Origin: Melastoma dodecandrum
Taxonomy: Eukaryota > Streptophyta > Magnoliopsida > Myrtales > Melastomataceae
NCBI GenBank assembly: GCA_029817715.1
Contig: JARUPY010000125.1
Coordinates: 368,789-432,788 of the forward strand
Direction: 5' to 3'
DNA: 64,000 bases
The translations under genes were made by a program, and so were the position numbers. Every line of letters begins with the position of its first letter. Within the stretch, counting starts at the first letter, position 1. The notes beneath the pieces were generated by a model. It was given only the letters and a program-made list of their open reading frames with translations, had not been told where the DNA came from and did not search any database. Positions 1 through 11,953 of this stretch are shown here, in pieces.

Positions 1-1925
1 TGCCTTCCTCCTCTCTTCATTTTTCCCTTTTCACCTGCTGGTAATCTTCCCCTTTATGGCTCCGCCTTAGTATTTGATCCTTCGGGATCCTCTTTAGCTC
101 GGTTGGAAGAGATGAGTGGAATTTGAGATGAGTAGGAAATGTTGTTCTGACCCAGAAAGATTCGGCCTTGAATTTATGAGGTTACTTTTTCTTTGTTTGG
201 TTTCATCAAATTGTTGGTGGTGGGCACATTGCATTGTTTGCTATTTTTAATATCCAGGCGCGAGTGTCTGCGTTTGTGGGGACGAAACTCTCGAAGAAGA
301 GAATGTAATAACCTCGCCACTTAAGAACTGAACTCATTTGTTTGTTTACTCTGTTGGGTTTAAGTTCGAGGAGTGCGATCGTTTTGGTGGGGTTTGGTTT
401 TATTTAATTCTAGTTCAAGGTAAAGAGGGGGGAGCATTTCCTCTGAGTAGTCGTCCAAACTAACGTGTTTAGCATGCAAATCACCGTCCCTAACATCTGT
501 CGCCTCCTTCCCCCACGACGTTGTCGTCACGTTGTTTCATTCAAAACTATCTTCTGGGTTTCTGCAAAGGATGGGTGAGGTTGGGGGGGGGGGGGAGTTA
601 AGACGTTTTCCCATGGTTGAGGGGGGATGGGATGAGGGTGCACTGATGAACAATGATGATGAGATCTGTTTGATGATTCTTGAATTCTCGGCATTGAAGG
701 AAAAGGTCACGTAGGGGGGGGGGGAGGGGGGTGTGGAGAGGGTCGTGGGGTGGTCCAGAGGAAAGAGAGTTGGGTCTTTGGTTGGGTTTATGACTCATGT
801 TCAGGGTTAGCTATTATTACATGCTGCCAAGAGTTTATCATTTGGTTGTCCTTTGTTGTTGTGAGATGTCCCCAAGTACCTCGTCTCCCTCGTTTACTCC
901 CTCTTCCATTACGATTTCTCTCCAACGTGAGGGGTCCTATTCTCTAATATCTTGTGGGGTACTCCTCGATTCAGTGTAATCTCTGAAAAGAATGAAACAA
1001 ATGAATCACGGGCTTTATTTTCTTTTTATCACCCGGGGGTGGGTTGTTTTGGTGTCACGCCTGACCTCCCCATGTTTTATTTTATTATTATTTTTTAATC
1101 ATTTTTCTATGACTAGTCTTTTTCCAAGATGAGATGGAACGCCCACGTAGAACAAAATTCACAATTAGCAGCAACACCAAAAGGTTCTCTCAATGTCACG
1201 AGAGCTTGTGGGAGATGGGGAATGGGGGTGGCACATGTTTGGGATGTCGGAGAAAGCAAAGGTTTTCCGAGGTTTTGTCGGAGATAACGAAACCTCCCGT
1301 CCCCAATCCGCTGACGCGGAATATATACTCGCAGTACTTGTCGAATTTTAGAATGATTTGTGATGGTCGTCGTAAAGTTAATGAACGCAAGTTGAAAGGG
1401 AAATACAACACTTAAATTGATCAAACAGTAGTGAATTACATGACAACACTTATAGATATGACATGAAGTGAAAATACAATAAAAGAAACTGGAAGACGGC
1501 CACAGAATGCTTCAAATTGAAGGCGGCAGACGAACGACGGCTACGGCAGATCCCTTTAGTGGAATCTACCTTGGTGGACTGGTGATCGGACGTAGTGGAG
1601 GTAAAGGTGGTTTCAGGACGCTGGTTGCAGGATGCTTTCAGGATACTGAAAAAAGGAGAGAAAAATCTAATTTCTGTGTTTGAATTGTGTTCGGCTATTC
1701 TCTCTCATCGTTCTTTACGCCTTTTATATTTTTCAAAATCTTACAATTGAAACTATTCAGCTAGTCTGTGATCTTTTTAGATAGTGTGCACGATCTGATT
1801 CATATTTTATAGGAGCCATGCACGTCGTGATTTAGCCGACCTTTCTGGGTTTGCCACGTGTCCTGCTCTACTGACGTAACCGGACGTGGTTTGATGTGAA
1901 TCTCCTCGAGACATTACAAGCTATC
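1..1925. other. Left flank, no gene recognised
   Basis: Both strands were read for conserved motifs and none was found. Two poly-G tracts lie at 583-595 and 714-724. From about 1440 the DNA looks like degenerate repeat sequence: a T-rich, TATA-like stretch at 1728-1740 and a spread of short inverted repeats resemble a decayed LTR, but no paired copy is present in the window to confirm this. All ORFs here are under about 105 codons, overlap on both strands and match nothing I recognise. Confidence 0.5.
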
Positions 1926-2008
1926 GAATAGTGAGAGGCTATTCAAGCCTCGAGCTGTAGGGGATTTAATCCCCTAAACCCTAAACCGCTCGAGAAGTGC
2001 TTCTCGAG
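1926..2008. repeat. Cluster of three adjacent hairpins around a telomere-like motif
   Basis: Three inverted repeats lie within 83 bp: GAATAG/CTATTC arms at about 1926-1945; the 15-bp near-perfect palindrome GGGGATTTAATCCCC at 1960-1974; and CTCGAGAAGTGCTTCTCGAG at 1989-2008, whose 9-bp arms flank a 2-bp centre. Between the second and third sits TAAACCCTAAACC, similar to one and a half plant telomere units. The arrangement is visible directly; any function is unknown. It could be part of a decayed LTR. Confidence 0.6.
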
Positions 2009-3159
2009 TGGCATTAATCTTGAGTCTTTGTTCAGGAGGCACTTCTCAGGTAGTGCACACATAAACTTCTTGATTAGCGTTAATATTGGGTCCCTGTTCG
2101 CCTTAAGTGGTGTTCACAAGGAGTTTTACCTCTTCAACCCATTAAGAACGAAGCCCAAAATTTACGTCAAAACAATCAAAAAGAGGAGAAAGCCCGATTG
2201 ACTCGTCTCGAACTACCATGTGCGCGTGTCAGCTTCCAAACCTCAACCCCAAGGAAACCCTCGCCCCCGGGATGATGCTTCTTCTTCTTTTATTGTTTCA
2301 TTGTTTGGTGTTGGGGGGTTTTCAAAGGTTTCGGGACATGGTGGGCACACTCTTCCGTACTCCAAGGAAGCAAAAGAACAATGAATGGACTGACTGACAT
2401 TACAGCTCACATCCCCCTTTGTTTCCTCTTGCTCTATCGAATCAAACATAGTTTGTGAGTGAGTGTGCCCGCGCCGACTGAATGAGTTCACATCATCATC
2501 ATCATCATCAACTACTTAATGCCTCCGCTCTTCTCAGATCTCATCTAATTTTCCTTTTGTCATTACGTTGTCGTTATTACACAAGAAAGAAACCGGCACT
2601 TGTTCCTTTGGTTGTGTAGTGCTGACCATCCAATGTTGTCCAAGATAGAACATGTTAGTGTTGAAGGATGCAATTTTGTCCATGCTGATACAGCAAATGG
2701 AACAATCATAAAAGAAACGGAGAGAACCCACCCGATCTCTCATACATTTCACGCCGGCATTACATTTCGGACCATCCGATTTCTCCGGATGGTCAGATTC
2801 GCCAGAGCAGGATGGATGATGGGCAGAACGGGAGGGATTGGGAAAGCAAACATGGAGCGGTTTGGGGACAGGAGACATCCAATTACTATTCAGCCACACG
2901 ATTACTTAAACAAACCCCGGATAATATCATCACGAATCACGTTATTGATTCAACTATTTACAACCTCTTTGTACATAAGGATTCCACAGAAATCACGGAA
3001 TTAGTAGTTCTACCAACTATTATTAGTAAAACTGAGGTGGAGAAAAGAAATAGGGCATAATGATAACCACATGAAGGCGGCATCCATGTTTGAGCACTGG
3101 GAGATGAGAGAGACATTTGTCGTCACCAGGGCCATCACCATCAGTCCGTTGTCAGTGGG
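2009..3159. other. Intergenic DNA and probable PEPKR2 3' flank
   Basis: No conserved coding segment was found. A CAT/ATC trinucleotide microsatellite is at 2491-2510. The part next to 3160 probably holds the 3' UTR of the minus-strand kinase gene. The largest minus ORF here (2534-2899) has no recognisable motif. Confidence 0.5.
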
Positions 3160-5566
3160 TCAGCAAGCTTTACAAAGGGTGTTAGACCTCAGGTTAGACG
3201 AGCACTGTTGCTCGATCGGTCCAGTAGGGCTGCAAAGCCTTGTCCTCTTCGGCTCGGATATCCTCACCTGGGAAATGGCCACCGATAGAGCATCTACGTA
3301 TCCACATTCATCTGTCTCTTCGGAATTGCAACTTGGGCTGTCAAGAGGGGTCAGGAGTTGCCTCAAAGGGCTGCCAGTGGACTCGACAACTACCCTACTC
3401 GAATTAGGATCATGTCTAGGAGCAAACTGAGGAGAAACTCCATGGCTCTTTTGCTTCAGCTTTGTAGATAGTGATATCGGTGTGCGCTCTGTATAAAAGA
3501 GTATCCAAGGATGCCCTGAAATGAGATGTCCGCTGTCAAGCACAATGAACTGAAATCAAGTGTTACTGACCAAATAAAATCAAGGAACTCAAACTCACTT
3601 AGCACTTCCTCTGCAGTTATCCTTGCCGAAACATCTCTTGTCAGCATTCTTCCAATCAAGTCACGAGCTGTCTTGGATACTGACTTCCATATTCCAGAAT
3701 GGAAATCCAGCTTCACAGACTTGATTGCCTCAAACACTTCTTCCAAGGAGTCTCCTTTAAATGGTAGAGAACCCAGCAAGAGGGCATGTAACAGAACACC
3801 GGCACTCCATATATCAACTTTCTCGCAGTAATTCCCCAGCAGAACCTCTGGGGCAACATAAGCGGGACTTCCAGCGAGGCCTGTCAAGCTCTGACCTGAT
3901 AGCCATTCATATTGTCATAAACATGCCCAACATGGACCTTAATTGCAAATTTCAAGCAAGGTACACTTGCATTTGATTCATCATTACAACCAACCAACTG
4001 GAACAATCACTAGGTTGTGGTCGAGAGAAAATAGAGAATTCTTGTGGATTACACCATAGACCAAATATCTAACACCATCAAATACTACATACCTATGGCA
4101 CATTAGATCATTTTATTTTACACAAGGATACAAAGATCATCACTTATACACTTAAGTAAATGAGTCACTTTTGTCCCCAATATTAAATTCTGAAGATTCT
4201 AATCATAAAAGAGAGCCAGGTATTTTAATTTGGCATCGCATAAAAGCAAAATTTTGAAGCAAATAGCTCGAAAAGGGAAACTGAAAATATCAGTAAATTG
4301 TCACTTCTAATGGCGTTCTTCAGAATTGATAATTTTTTTTTTTTGATAAGTAGAATTGATAATTTAAACGGCAGAAAATGTGATGCCCATGGCCTTTTCT
4401 AAATGGAATAAACAATTAATGCGATGAAAGAACGAAATATTATAACCAGCTTCTTTCAAAGGGAAACGCAGGACTTTCCACTAGTATTTCAGCCAAAATG
4501 TCAACTAACGGTGAATTTACAGTAAACCTATCACCAGAGAACAAAATTTCTAACCATAAAGATACAAAGACACAGCAGAAGAAGACAATGGCTTTCATAC
4601 TCCCCACTAGGACTTTCTATCATATGCTGACCTACTCTAACAGAACGCAGGATAAAACCACACGCCTTCCAAGATTGGACAGCCACGCAACGATCATCAT
4701 GCAATACCATTAACCTTGTTAGGCAGGCACCAAAAAGAAAGTTCAACTGCTTGTTGGATTAAAAAATTGCTAATAACAAGAGAAAAAAGGAATAAAGATA
4801 ATGAATCTGTACCAGAGGAAAATCTCATCGCTAATCCAAAATCAGCAAGTTTTATCTTCCTGGAGGTCGTAAGAAGAATATTCTCAGGCTTCAGATCTCT
4901 GTGAACAACGCCCATTTCATGACAATATTTGATAACCTGCATCACTTCCTTCAGTATGTTTGCAGATCGCTGCTCCGAGAAAGGACCTTCTGTCACCATT
5001 TGATCTATCAAACGGCCCCCAGAGCACAACTCCATCACGAGATGAAATGAGTCAGGCTCTTCATAAACTCCATGTAATGTCACAACCCCAGGATGGCCAG
5101 ATAGGTGTTGCATTATTTCAACTTCCCGGTGGACTGTATCCTCCCCCTTTCGAAGAGTCTTGCACGCGAATTCCACCCCACTGATCTTAGATCTGCACAA
5201 CCACACAGACCCAAATTTCCCCTGTCCAATAGAATCACCCAAAACATAGTCATCCTCGATCTTCTTCTTTCTGCCCATCCGGGTAGCAACATCAATGCAT
5301 CCTATTTTCCTCTTAAGACCCCTCCCAGGAGCGACCAGGGAAGATGTACCACATGGAGGAGCAGTGGCTATCCCTGCAAGCCTGCTCTTGAACGAAGCAA
5401 CAAGCCCTGTCGCAGAACCGTCTTTGCACCTCTTCCTAAATCTAGTATAATCCTCCAAGGAAAAGTGGGACCTGAAGTTCGACGACTGCAAATCATGGGT
5501 CGATTCAGTAATTTCCGGCAAATGCACGCAGGCATCCTCATCACTTCCTTTCCTTTTTCTCCTCAT
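3160..5566 (-). CDS. PEPKR2: CDPK-related serine/threonine kinase, PEPKR2-like
   Basis: Three exons on the minus strand: 5566-4813, 3895-3599 and 3515-3160, both introns GT-AG, giving 468 residues with all phases matching. I start at the ATG at 5566 (MRRKRKG); the frame upstream contains only a TTG. The kinase domain begins near residue 107: Gly loop GQGKFGSV at about 114-121, catalytic Lys in FACK (about 136), HRDLKPEN about 222-229, DFG about 242-244, APE about 266-268, ending in HPW across the exon 2/3 junction. The basic N-terminus with an SLEDYTR-type segment and the Ser-rich tail of about 115 residues fit the PEPKR2 family (phosphoenolpyruvate carboxylase kinase-related). There are no EF hands, unlike true CDPKs. 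By family it is a Ser/Thr kinase, with substrates unknown. It is divergent to PUR7. The frame is intact. Confidence 0.93.
4322..4365. repeat. 14-bp direct repeat flanking a poly-T/GATAAGT insert in PEPKR2 intron 1
   Basis: AGAATTGATAATTT occurs at 4322-4335 and again at 4352-4365, flanking TTTTTTTTTGATAAGT. This looks like the target-site duplication and tail remnant of a tiny retroposon inserted in reverse orientation. Two other poly-T stretches followed by a GG..AGG/AAG motif occur in introns near 47700 and 50810. The origin is inferred. Confidence 0.4.
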
Positions 5567-6716
5567 CAATTCAGTCAACAAAAAATACGAAGAAAAGGAT
5601 CCGTAACCTATCTATGGATACTCATGGGAAAATTCAGAATCACAACAGCACTTCCTTCTTCACCTGCAACCCAAACAAAGGAGGGAAGAAAAGACAGCAC
5701 AAGGTTAGTTAAAACACCCAGACTCAGACTTCCACCACAAATCCAACGCAAAGCAAGTGCAATCGAACCCAAAAAAGAAACCGCCACACAATCACAACCC
5801 AGATCTCCATTCGCAAAGCGTTCACTGTCTTCCCCGACCAAGCCGAAGAAACCACGATCATCAAACCATCAAAAAGGGAAAGAAAACCACCCATCATCCC
5901 AGCCTTCCCCAGAACCGACTAAGCAGACACCCAGAAATCCCAGCGCAACGAACGACCCAAAAGGGGAAGGCTTGACACAAGCCCACGGACACCATCGAAG
6001 AAAAGATTCAGTAAGACGGACGGCATCGGCAAACCTGTGAAGCCGGGACCCAAAAGAAGTTTGGGGAGAAAATCGAAATCGATCGACCGAGGGACGAGGC
6101 GGGCGGAGCTTCTCGGCATTTACATGGGTAAGTCACGACGCCGACAATTGACTAGGAAACGGGGGAGGCCGCCGGAACCCTAAAGAGAGATATCGACGGA
6201 CGGGGTTGGGGAGGGCAGAGTATCGGAGGAGAGACCGAGGGGGTAAAGAAATTGTCGGGAAACGGGATTTCTTTTACCCCACAAAGTGGGGTGGAGAAAA
6301 AAGAGAGACCGACTTCGCCCCTCCCCGGATTCAAAGGGTAAAAAGTGTCTTGCTGTTTTGTCTGCGACTCACAAAATTCTTGACCAGAAAAGATGGAGTT
6401 TGGGAGATTTTAATCCTCTTATAGATCATCAAAGTGAATGAAATCGTATTTTAAAAAACTCACACCGTATTTTATAAATTTTTTTTAAAATCATAAAAAT
6501 AGTAGTATTAAACTCTCCGGACGTCACGAGGACAAACGGAACACACGTGATGTGATGCCGACAAGAATGACGTCAATGGGGACAAGCCCATTGGGCCCAA
6601 CCCATTCGGAAGAGCCCTTTGGGACCATAATTTAGGAGAAGGCAAAGGAAAGCCGACAGGGAAGTGGGGTGCTCCTCTCTTACCGAAAACCCTCTCCAAT
6701 TTGCGCAGCAACTGAG
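5567..6716. promoter_or_regulatory. Divergent promoter region between PEPKR2 and PUR7
   Basis: About 1.15 kb separates the two start codons. The left half (to about 6200) is likely the PEPKR2 leader, possibly with a leader intron. Near PUR7 the sequence holds a G-box core CACGTG at 6544-6549 and a site II-type TGGGCC at 6592-6597 overlapping GGGCCCA, 120-125 bp upstream of the PUR7 ATG. Site II elements are typical of plant housekeeping and proliferation genes. The motifs are seen; their use is inferred. Confidence 0.55.
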
Positions 6717-9700
6717 ATGGCGGGTTTAAACCCTGTGAGAACCCTCAATGCCGACACCTCCCGCCTGCCCAACTCCTTCCTCCGCCCCAGGCTTAACGCC
6801 CCCAACTCCTCCTTCCGACCTTATCCCAGACCTGTATCGACGACCTCTGAGTTGGTGATGTTGGCCCAGAAGCGGCCCTCCCTCGACGCGCTTATCAACG
6901 CCAACCCCCGCAAGCAGGAGGTTCTTCCTGCGATCGAGCTTTCCTTGACCAATTGCCTCTCCGAAACTGATCTCCATCTCACCGTGCCTGGTCTCAAGTC
7001 CAAAGTTCGCGGCAAGGTGGAGTATTTTTTTTTCCTCTTTTTCTTTTTGAGTTTGCTTGCTGAGTGTTTGGTGGGGTGTGAGTTTTCGTTCTGAATCGGC
7101 GTTATGGGAGATATTAAAATTGTTTTCTTTCATGTGGGATTGGTTAAAGTTTTGATTTTTGACTCTTGGGCTTGGATAAAGTCTGTAGTGAGACATTAAG
7201 GATTGCACAGAAGCAATCATCTCGAGTTTGCTTTGATTTTTCGATGATTGAGCATGAAGAAAGTTTGCATTTAACTGGTAAAGCATAAAAATAAGTGGTG
7301 GATGTGTGCAAGGTGTAAGAAATAAGTGTGAGGATGTTCTATTGCAGGTCAGGGATATCTACGACAGCAGGGATTACCTTGTGCTCGTTACAACTGATAG
7401 ACAAAGTGCATTTGACAGGATTCTGGCTTCAGTACCTTTTAAGGGCCAGGTTTGTTTCATGATCTTTGATCATCGATAGATTTAATTCCTTGCCTATATT
7501 CAGCCTTCTGATGTTTTTTTGTGCCACATTGTGCTGTTCCTGCTTAGTTGTCAGGTTCTTAACCAGACGAGTTTGTGGTGGTTTGATAAGACAAGGCACA
7601 TTACTTCAAATGCTGTTGTGGCTTCCCCCGATAAGAATGTTACGATAGTAAAGAAGTGCACCGTGTTTCCGGTTGAATTTGTCGGTGAGTCATTACTCCT
7701 ATGCCTTCTGCGACATACTGTTGATTTAGATAAATTTTCAGAATATTTGGCCTCCTCTGCCCCTTAAATTCCTGTTTTAGGTTGTTTTTCTGCTTAAACT
7801 TTGTCAGGCAAGATTTTCTTGCACATCGATGGGGTATTCGTGCACTGGTTATGTTGTCTACTTTAGGACTTACGCCAGAGAAAGGAGATGTTCTGGGCAT
7901 GTTTCCTTGTACCGCTCCATTTGTATATTTGTTATATGTAATATTGCCGAATTGATTTACAGGACCTAGTTAAGGAATTGTGATGGCATTCCTTGTACAT
8001 TCCCTGATATTTTAGTTTATTACAATTTTAGAGCTCTGATGGTGTTATTAATTATTTTTATATTTGCTTGAACTTTGACTAGGAGAGGCTATGTGGTATT
8101 CATATTCTTACACAAGTGTCCTATTGCTCTAACTTGTAGTACGAGGCTTTGTGACTGGAAGTACTGATACATCCCTATGGACAGTCTACCAAAAAGGTGT
8201 CCGCAACTACTGTGGCAATGCCCTACCAGATGGCAAGCTTTTTCGTGAATTAGCAAATTTTCTTCTTTGGTGGTGTTATGGATGACTTGATTGTTAAAAA
8301 TAATTTTTCAGGTTTGCAAAAGAACCAGAGGTTGTCTGCAAACATATTGACACCAACTACTAAAGCTGCAGACCATGATGTACCAATTAGCCCTCAACAG
8401 GTAATCATTTGATGAATATGACTCGGTTATTTCCTGTTTCTACATGTATGCATGTCCTTATGCTTGCACCTATGTTCTTACTTATATATGTATTTGAGGT
8501 GAGATCTGCCTCTTGTGAACCATTTGTGGGTGCGAAGACCATTTCCTCGTCTTTTGTATAGTTTGTCCTTGCAGAGTTAGCTTAATTACTTTGTGACAGA
8601 TTGTTGAAAGAGGACTTATGACTCAAGATGAGTATGATGAAGTTAGCACAAAGGCGTTGAGCTTATTCGAGTATGGACAGGTTACACCTTGATTCTTTCT
8701 TTCGTTCAAGAGTAATGTGGTTTCCCAAAACCCATTTGCATTTGCCTTTCCATTTTCTAGATTTAGATTGTTGGTTGATCTTCTCTGGAGCTGTACTTAC
8801 TCTTTGCCTTGAGTATTGGACTGTATGATTATTTTCCTTCTCATTAGTAGCTACCTCTTGAAAGTGTGGTTTAAGTTTTAACACTACTGACAATATTGAG
8901 ATTTCAGGCAGCTTTTCCCTGTTGTGATTTTTCGACTCTTTTATTTTCCATTCGGTATGGCTCCTGTGTTACAAAGTGACATAGGCTCTGAGATTCTTAT
9001 ATCACGACCTATCGATTCTAAGCTCCGGCAATTTGTTGTTTTGAAGTTTTATGCAAAAAAATAAAAATTGCATCTGCAAGTTATGCCATCTCCAATGATG
9101 TTCCCTCATCATTATCAGCATTCATATATTAACATGCCACTCTTTCGGGAAAAAAATTACCATTTTATAGGTGACAGCAGAAATGATGACGAAAATTCTC
9201 TATTGTTGGCTTCGGGGGCTATTTTGGAAACAACTATATTGTCTTGTTGCTCATTTTGTGCTCGTCTTCCACATGTGACAGAGTGTGGCTTCAGAACATG
9301 GGCTGATATTGGTGGATACAAAATATGAGTTTGGGAAGGATCCTGATGGCTCCATTCTTTTAATAGATGAGGTCAGATTTTAAATTGCTTTGGGCAAGTG
9401 TGGATGCAAGTATTTGCTCCGTGGTTTGGTTATTACTTTTCACCATTTGAGATTGGACAGACTCACACATACCTTTTCTATTGCAGGTGCATACACCTGA
9501 CTCGAGCAGATATTGGGTCGCGGATTCTTATGATCAGCGATTCCAGGATGGCCTTGAACCTGAAAATGTTGACAAGGTCATTTGATCTCTATTCTGTGAG
9601 AGATAATTATGGATTACGGTCTTGTTAGGCTATTGTCATATATTTTCATTTCTCAGGAGTTTTTGAGGCTCTGGTTTAAAGAACATTCAAATCCTTATGA

Positions 9701-10295
9701 AGACGAGGTAAGCTGTTTTCCTTTATGTTTGCTGTGACTTGCTATATTCGAGGTTGGTTGACGTCTTTCCATTTTTAACACTTGTAGGTTCTCCCTGATG
9801 CTCCACGAGAACTGGTTACCGAGTTGGCTTGGCGGTAAGTTTCCTATTTCCAAAGGTTTTTGCTTATGCAAGTAAAACTGTGATGTTTGTTGGAAAAAAC
9901 ATTTTTAGTTTCTGAAAGCATTGAAGCCACACAAGCTAGGCTGAGAATTTTCTAGCTACTGACCGTTTCTCCGAAAACTTTCTCAATGAGCATATTTTTG
10001 TCTGTCGGCTTTAATTCATTGCAAGAGTTTAGTCATTTGTCATGTGGAACTATCTGTTCAATTCGATGGGATCCTGTTATTCCAGGTACATCTTCTTGTA
10101 TGAGACAATAACAAACCGTGAATTTGAGATACCATTGACGCAGGTATACTACTACGGTTCCGTCACTCGCTGTGGATGTACTTTTATTGTAGCCAGCAAC
10201 TTATGCTAGTCCTCCACTTTCCCTTGCAGGAGCCAATACATGATCGAATCTCGGCCAATGTTGCGTCATGCCTGGCATCTTTACAGCGACCATGA
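6717..10295 (+). CDS. PUR7: Phosphoribosylaminoimidazole-succinocarboxamide (SAICAR) synthase, plastid
   Basis: Twelve exons: 6717-7016, 7348-7449, 7555-7684, 8140-8232, 8312-8400, 8600-8680, 9282-9371, 9487-9576, 9657-9707, 9788-9834, 10086-10143 and 10230-10295; 1197 nt, 398 residues, every phase consistent. The enzyme ligates aspartate to CAIR using ATP in de novo purine synthesis. Family motifs are present: [15 protein letters not shown] spanning exons 1-2, [36 protein letters not shown] (about residues 220-230), [21 protein letters not shown] and QEPIHDRIS near the end. The first 60-70 residues are Ser/Pro/Arg-rich without the core motifs, a likely plastid transit peptide. Intron 4 has a GC donor (GATG|GCAAGC) if homologous protein length is kept. 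No frame breaks. Confidence 0.96.
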
Positions 10296-11179
10296 CTCTC
10301 TCTCTTTTTCTGACTTGTTCGTCATCCAGGGATATTATTATAGTCAGTTTGCGGATTTTGTTGTTAGCAAGTAAACATGTAACAAAGTAATAAATGTAAT
10401 CTGGAATTACAGTAACCATCTATGTGTTTCATTGATAGATAATTGAATGGCAGAGCAGGGAAAATCAAAGCATTTTAAACAAATTCTAAGCTCTTTATTT
10501 GACAATGAGAACACGTTCCCCATCCATTTTTTTATCATATAAATATGTAGCGCATGCTTATTTTATGTTTTAATCTAGATTAATTGGGTTTTGCGATGCC
10601 AAATTCGACCACCAGGAGGATAAACAGTTTGAGGCACTCTTGTCTGGTCCTGCTATTACTTCGAATGGGATGGAATATGGAGCTTTTTCTCTTGTCACTT
10701 AGTAATCATCTGACAATGTTCTCGCTCGTGTCTCGTGTCATTGGTTGGATTCTTATGAGGACGCCGACCCCAGACCGTCCAGATAGCATCGCGGTCTGTC
10801 CTCGTTTTCCTGTACTTGGATCACAGAGTTTGACAGCTAACCTTTTATCTGCATCAATATGCAGCTTACAGTCTGATTTGTTCTTGTGCTTGCAGCCGTG
10901 ACCCCTAGCTTGCATTTGCTGGATACGCCAAAACACAATAAATCCTTGAAGACATACTCATAATTGCAGTTTCCTAAAGAACTGATTGACGATCAAGCAC
11001 GCCAACATGCAAGTTCGTTTCCTTGAGTGCTTGGTTGAAAAGGCAACTAATGCCATGGAAGAATTAACTCCGCATCTTCTTCGGATCGCAGCTGCTTTTG
11101 CTTTCTGATGATGAGAATCGTCTGTGTATTTAGATTATATACATGATCATGGGATTCCCAGATCTTGTGATTCCCCCTC
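10296..11179. other. PUR7 3' flank and intergenic spacer
   Basis: AATAAA-like signals near 10390 could end the PUR7 transcript. The rest carries no motif I recognise on either strand. The right edge borders the 3' end of the purine permease pseudogene. Confidence 0.5.
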
Positions 11180-11484
11180 TCATGGGGCGGCCTTTTCATA
11201 AACCTTCTGCTTGTTGCTCTCCTTAATCTCCCCACAGAAGTAGGAGATGAACACCCAAAGGGAGAGCACCGAAGAGACCGCCTTCTCGACCTGGAACTTC
11301 TCCCGGTAGATTACCACTGCCAGGATCTCAGTCACTAGAAGGACAGCTATGATTATCCGCGAATAGGGAGGACAAGAAATGTATGACCCCGACAGCCGCC
11401 AAGAAGAACTGCCAGATTATGGCGTTCCACACTTTCCCCATCCAGCACTTCACTTCTCCGAGCCCAAGGTTCTTGATAGTGTTA

Positions 11485-11765
11485 GGCGGGAAAAAATTTT
11501 TACGAAATATGATAGATAATTTCAAAATTCCGAAAATAATGCCTCAAAGTCAGACTTCATAAGTTCAAGTTTAGTCATAAAGGATTTCCTTAAGAGTTTT
11601 TTTGGAAGTCAGATTTTTTTTTGTTAAACCGGACCTATAAAATCGATTTAAAAAAAACCCTTACGGAAAGTGAACTTTTTGAACTTGACTTATAAAGTCC
11701 GACTTCATGACATTATTTATGTGATTTCGAAGCTAACTACTCAATTTCACAAATTTTTTTCCCTA
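11485..11765. mobile_element. MITE-like element in the purine permease pseudogene
   Basis: About 281 bp of AT-rich DNA with related ends: GGCGGGAAAAAATTTTTACG at the left and, in reverse complement, TAGGGAAAAAAATTTGTG at the right. The trinucleotide TTA flanks both sides (11482-11484 and 11766-11768), as expected for a PIF/Harbinger (Tourist-like) insertion. Internal inverted similarity also pairs the two 'GTC(A/C)GACTT(C/T)AT(A/G)A' type segments near 11549 and 11689-11707. It has no coding capacity. The purine permease reads PUP-like on both sides of it. Confidence 0.5.
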
Positions 11766-11948
11766 TTACATTAATATTGCACAACGCACCAAGGTCCTTT
11801 GCCTCTTTCAGCATCGCCTCAGGGTCCAGGGAAGAAAATTTGAATAAGTGAGACGTTACTAGTCGTCGCTAATACAGAGAAGAGCGAGAAAACAGGGGAA
11901 TCTAACCTGGAAAACCTCGTTGACAATCATGCCGATTGTGCAGAACAG

Positions 11949-11953
11949 AGTGG
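11949..11953. repeat. Left target-site duplication AGTGG
   Basis: AGTGG immediately precedes the TG of the left LTR and is repeated exactly at 22677-22681 after the right LTR. Five base pairs is the usual duplication length for Ty3/gypsy integrases. Confidence 0.95.

Noticed and set aside
1975..1986. Interstitial telomere repeat
   Set aside because: Only about one and a half AAACCCT units; too short to call a telomeric array.
5105..6040. Plus-strand ORF of 311 codons
   Set aside because: It overlaps exon 1 and the leader of PEPKR2 on the opposite strand and has no recognisable domain.
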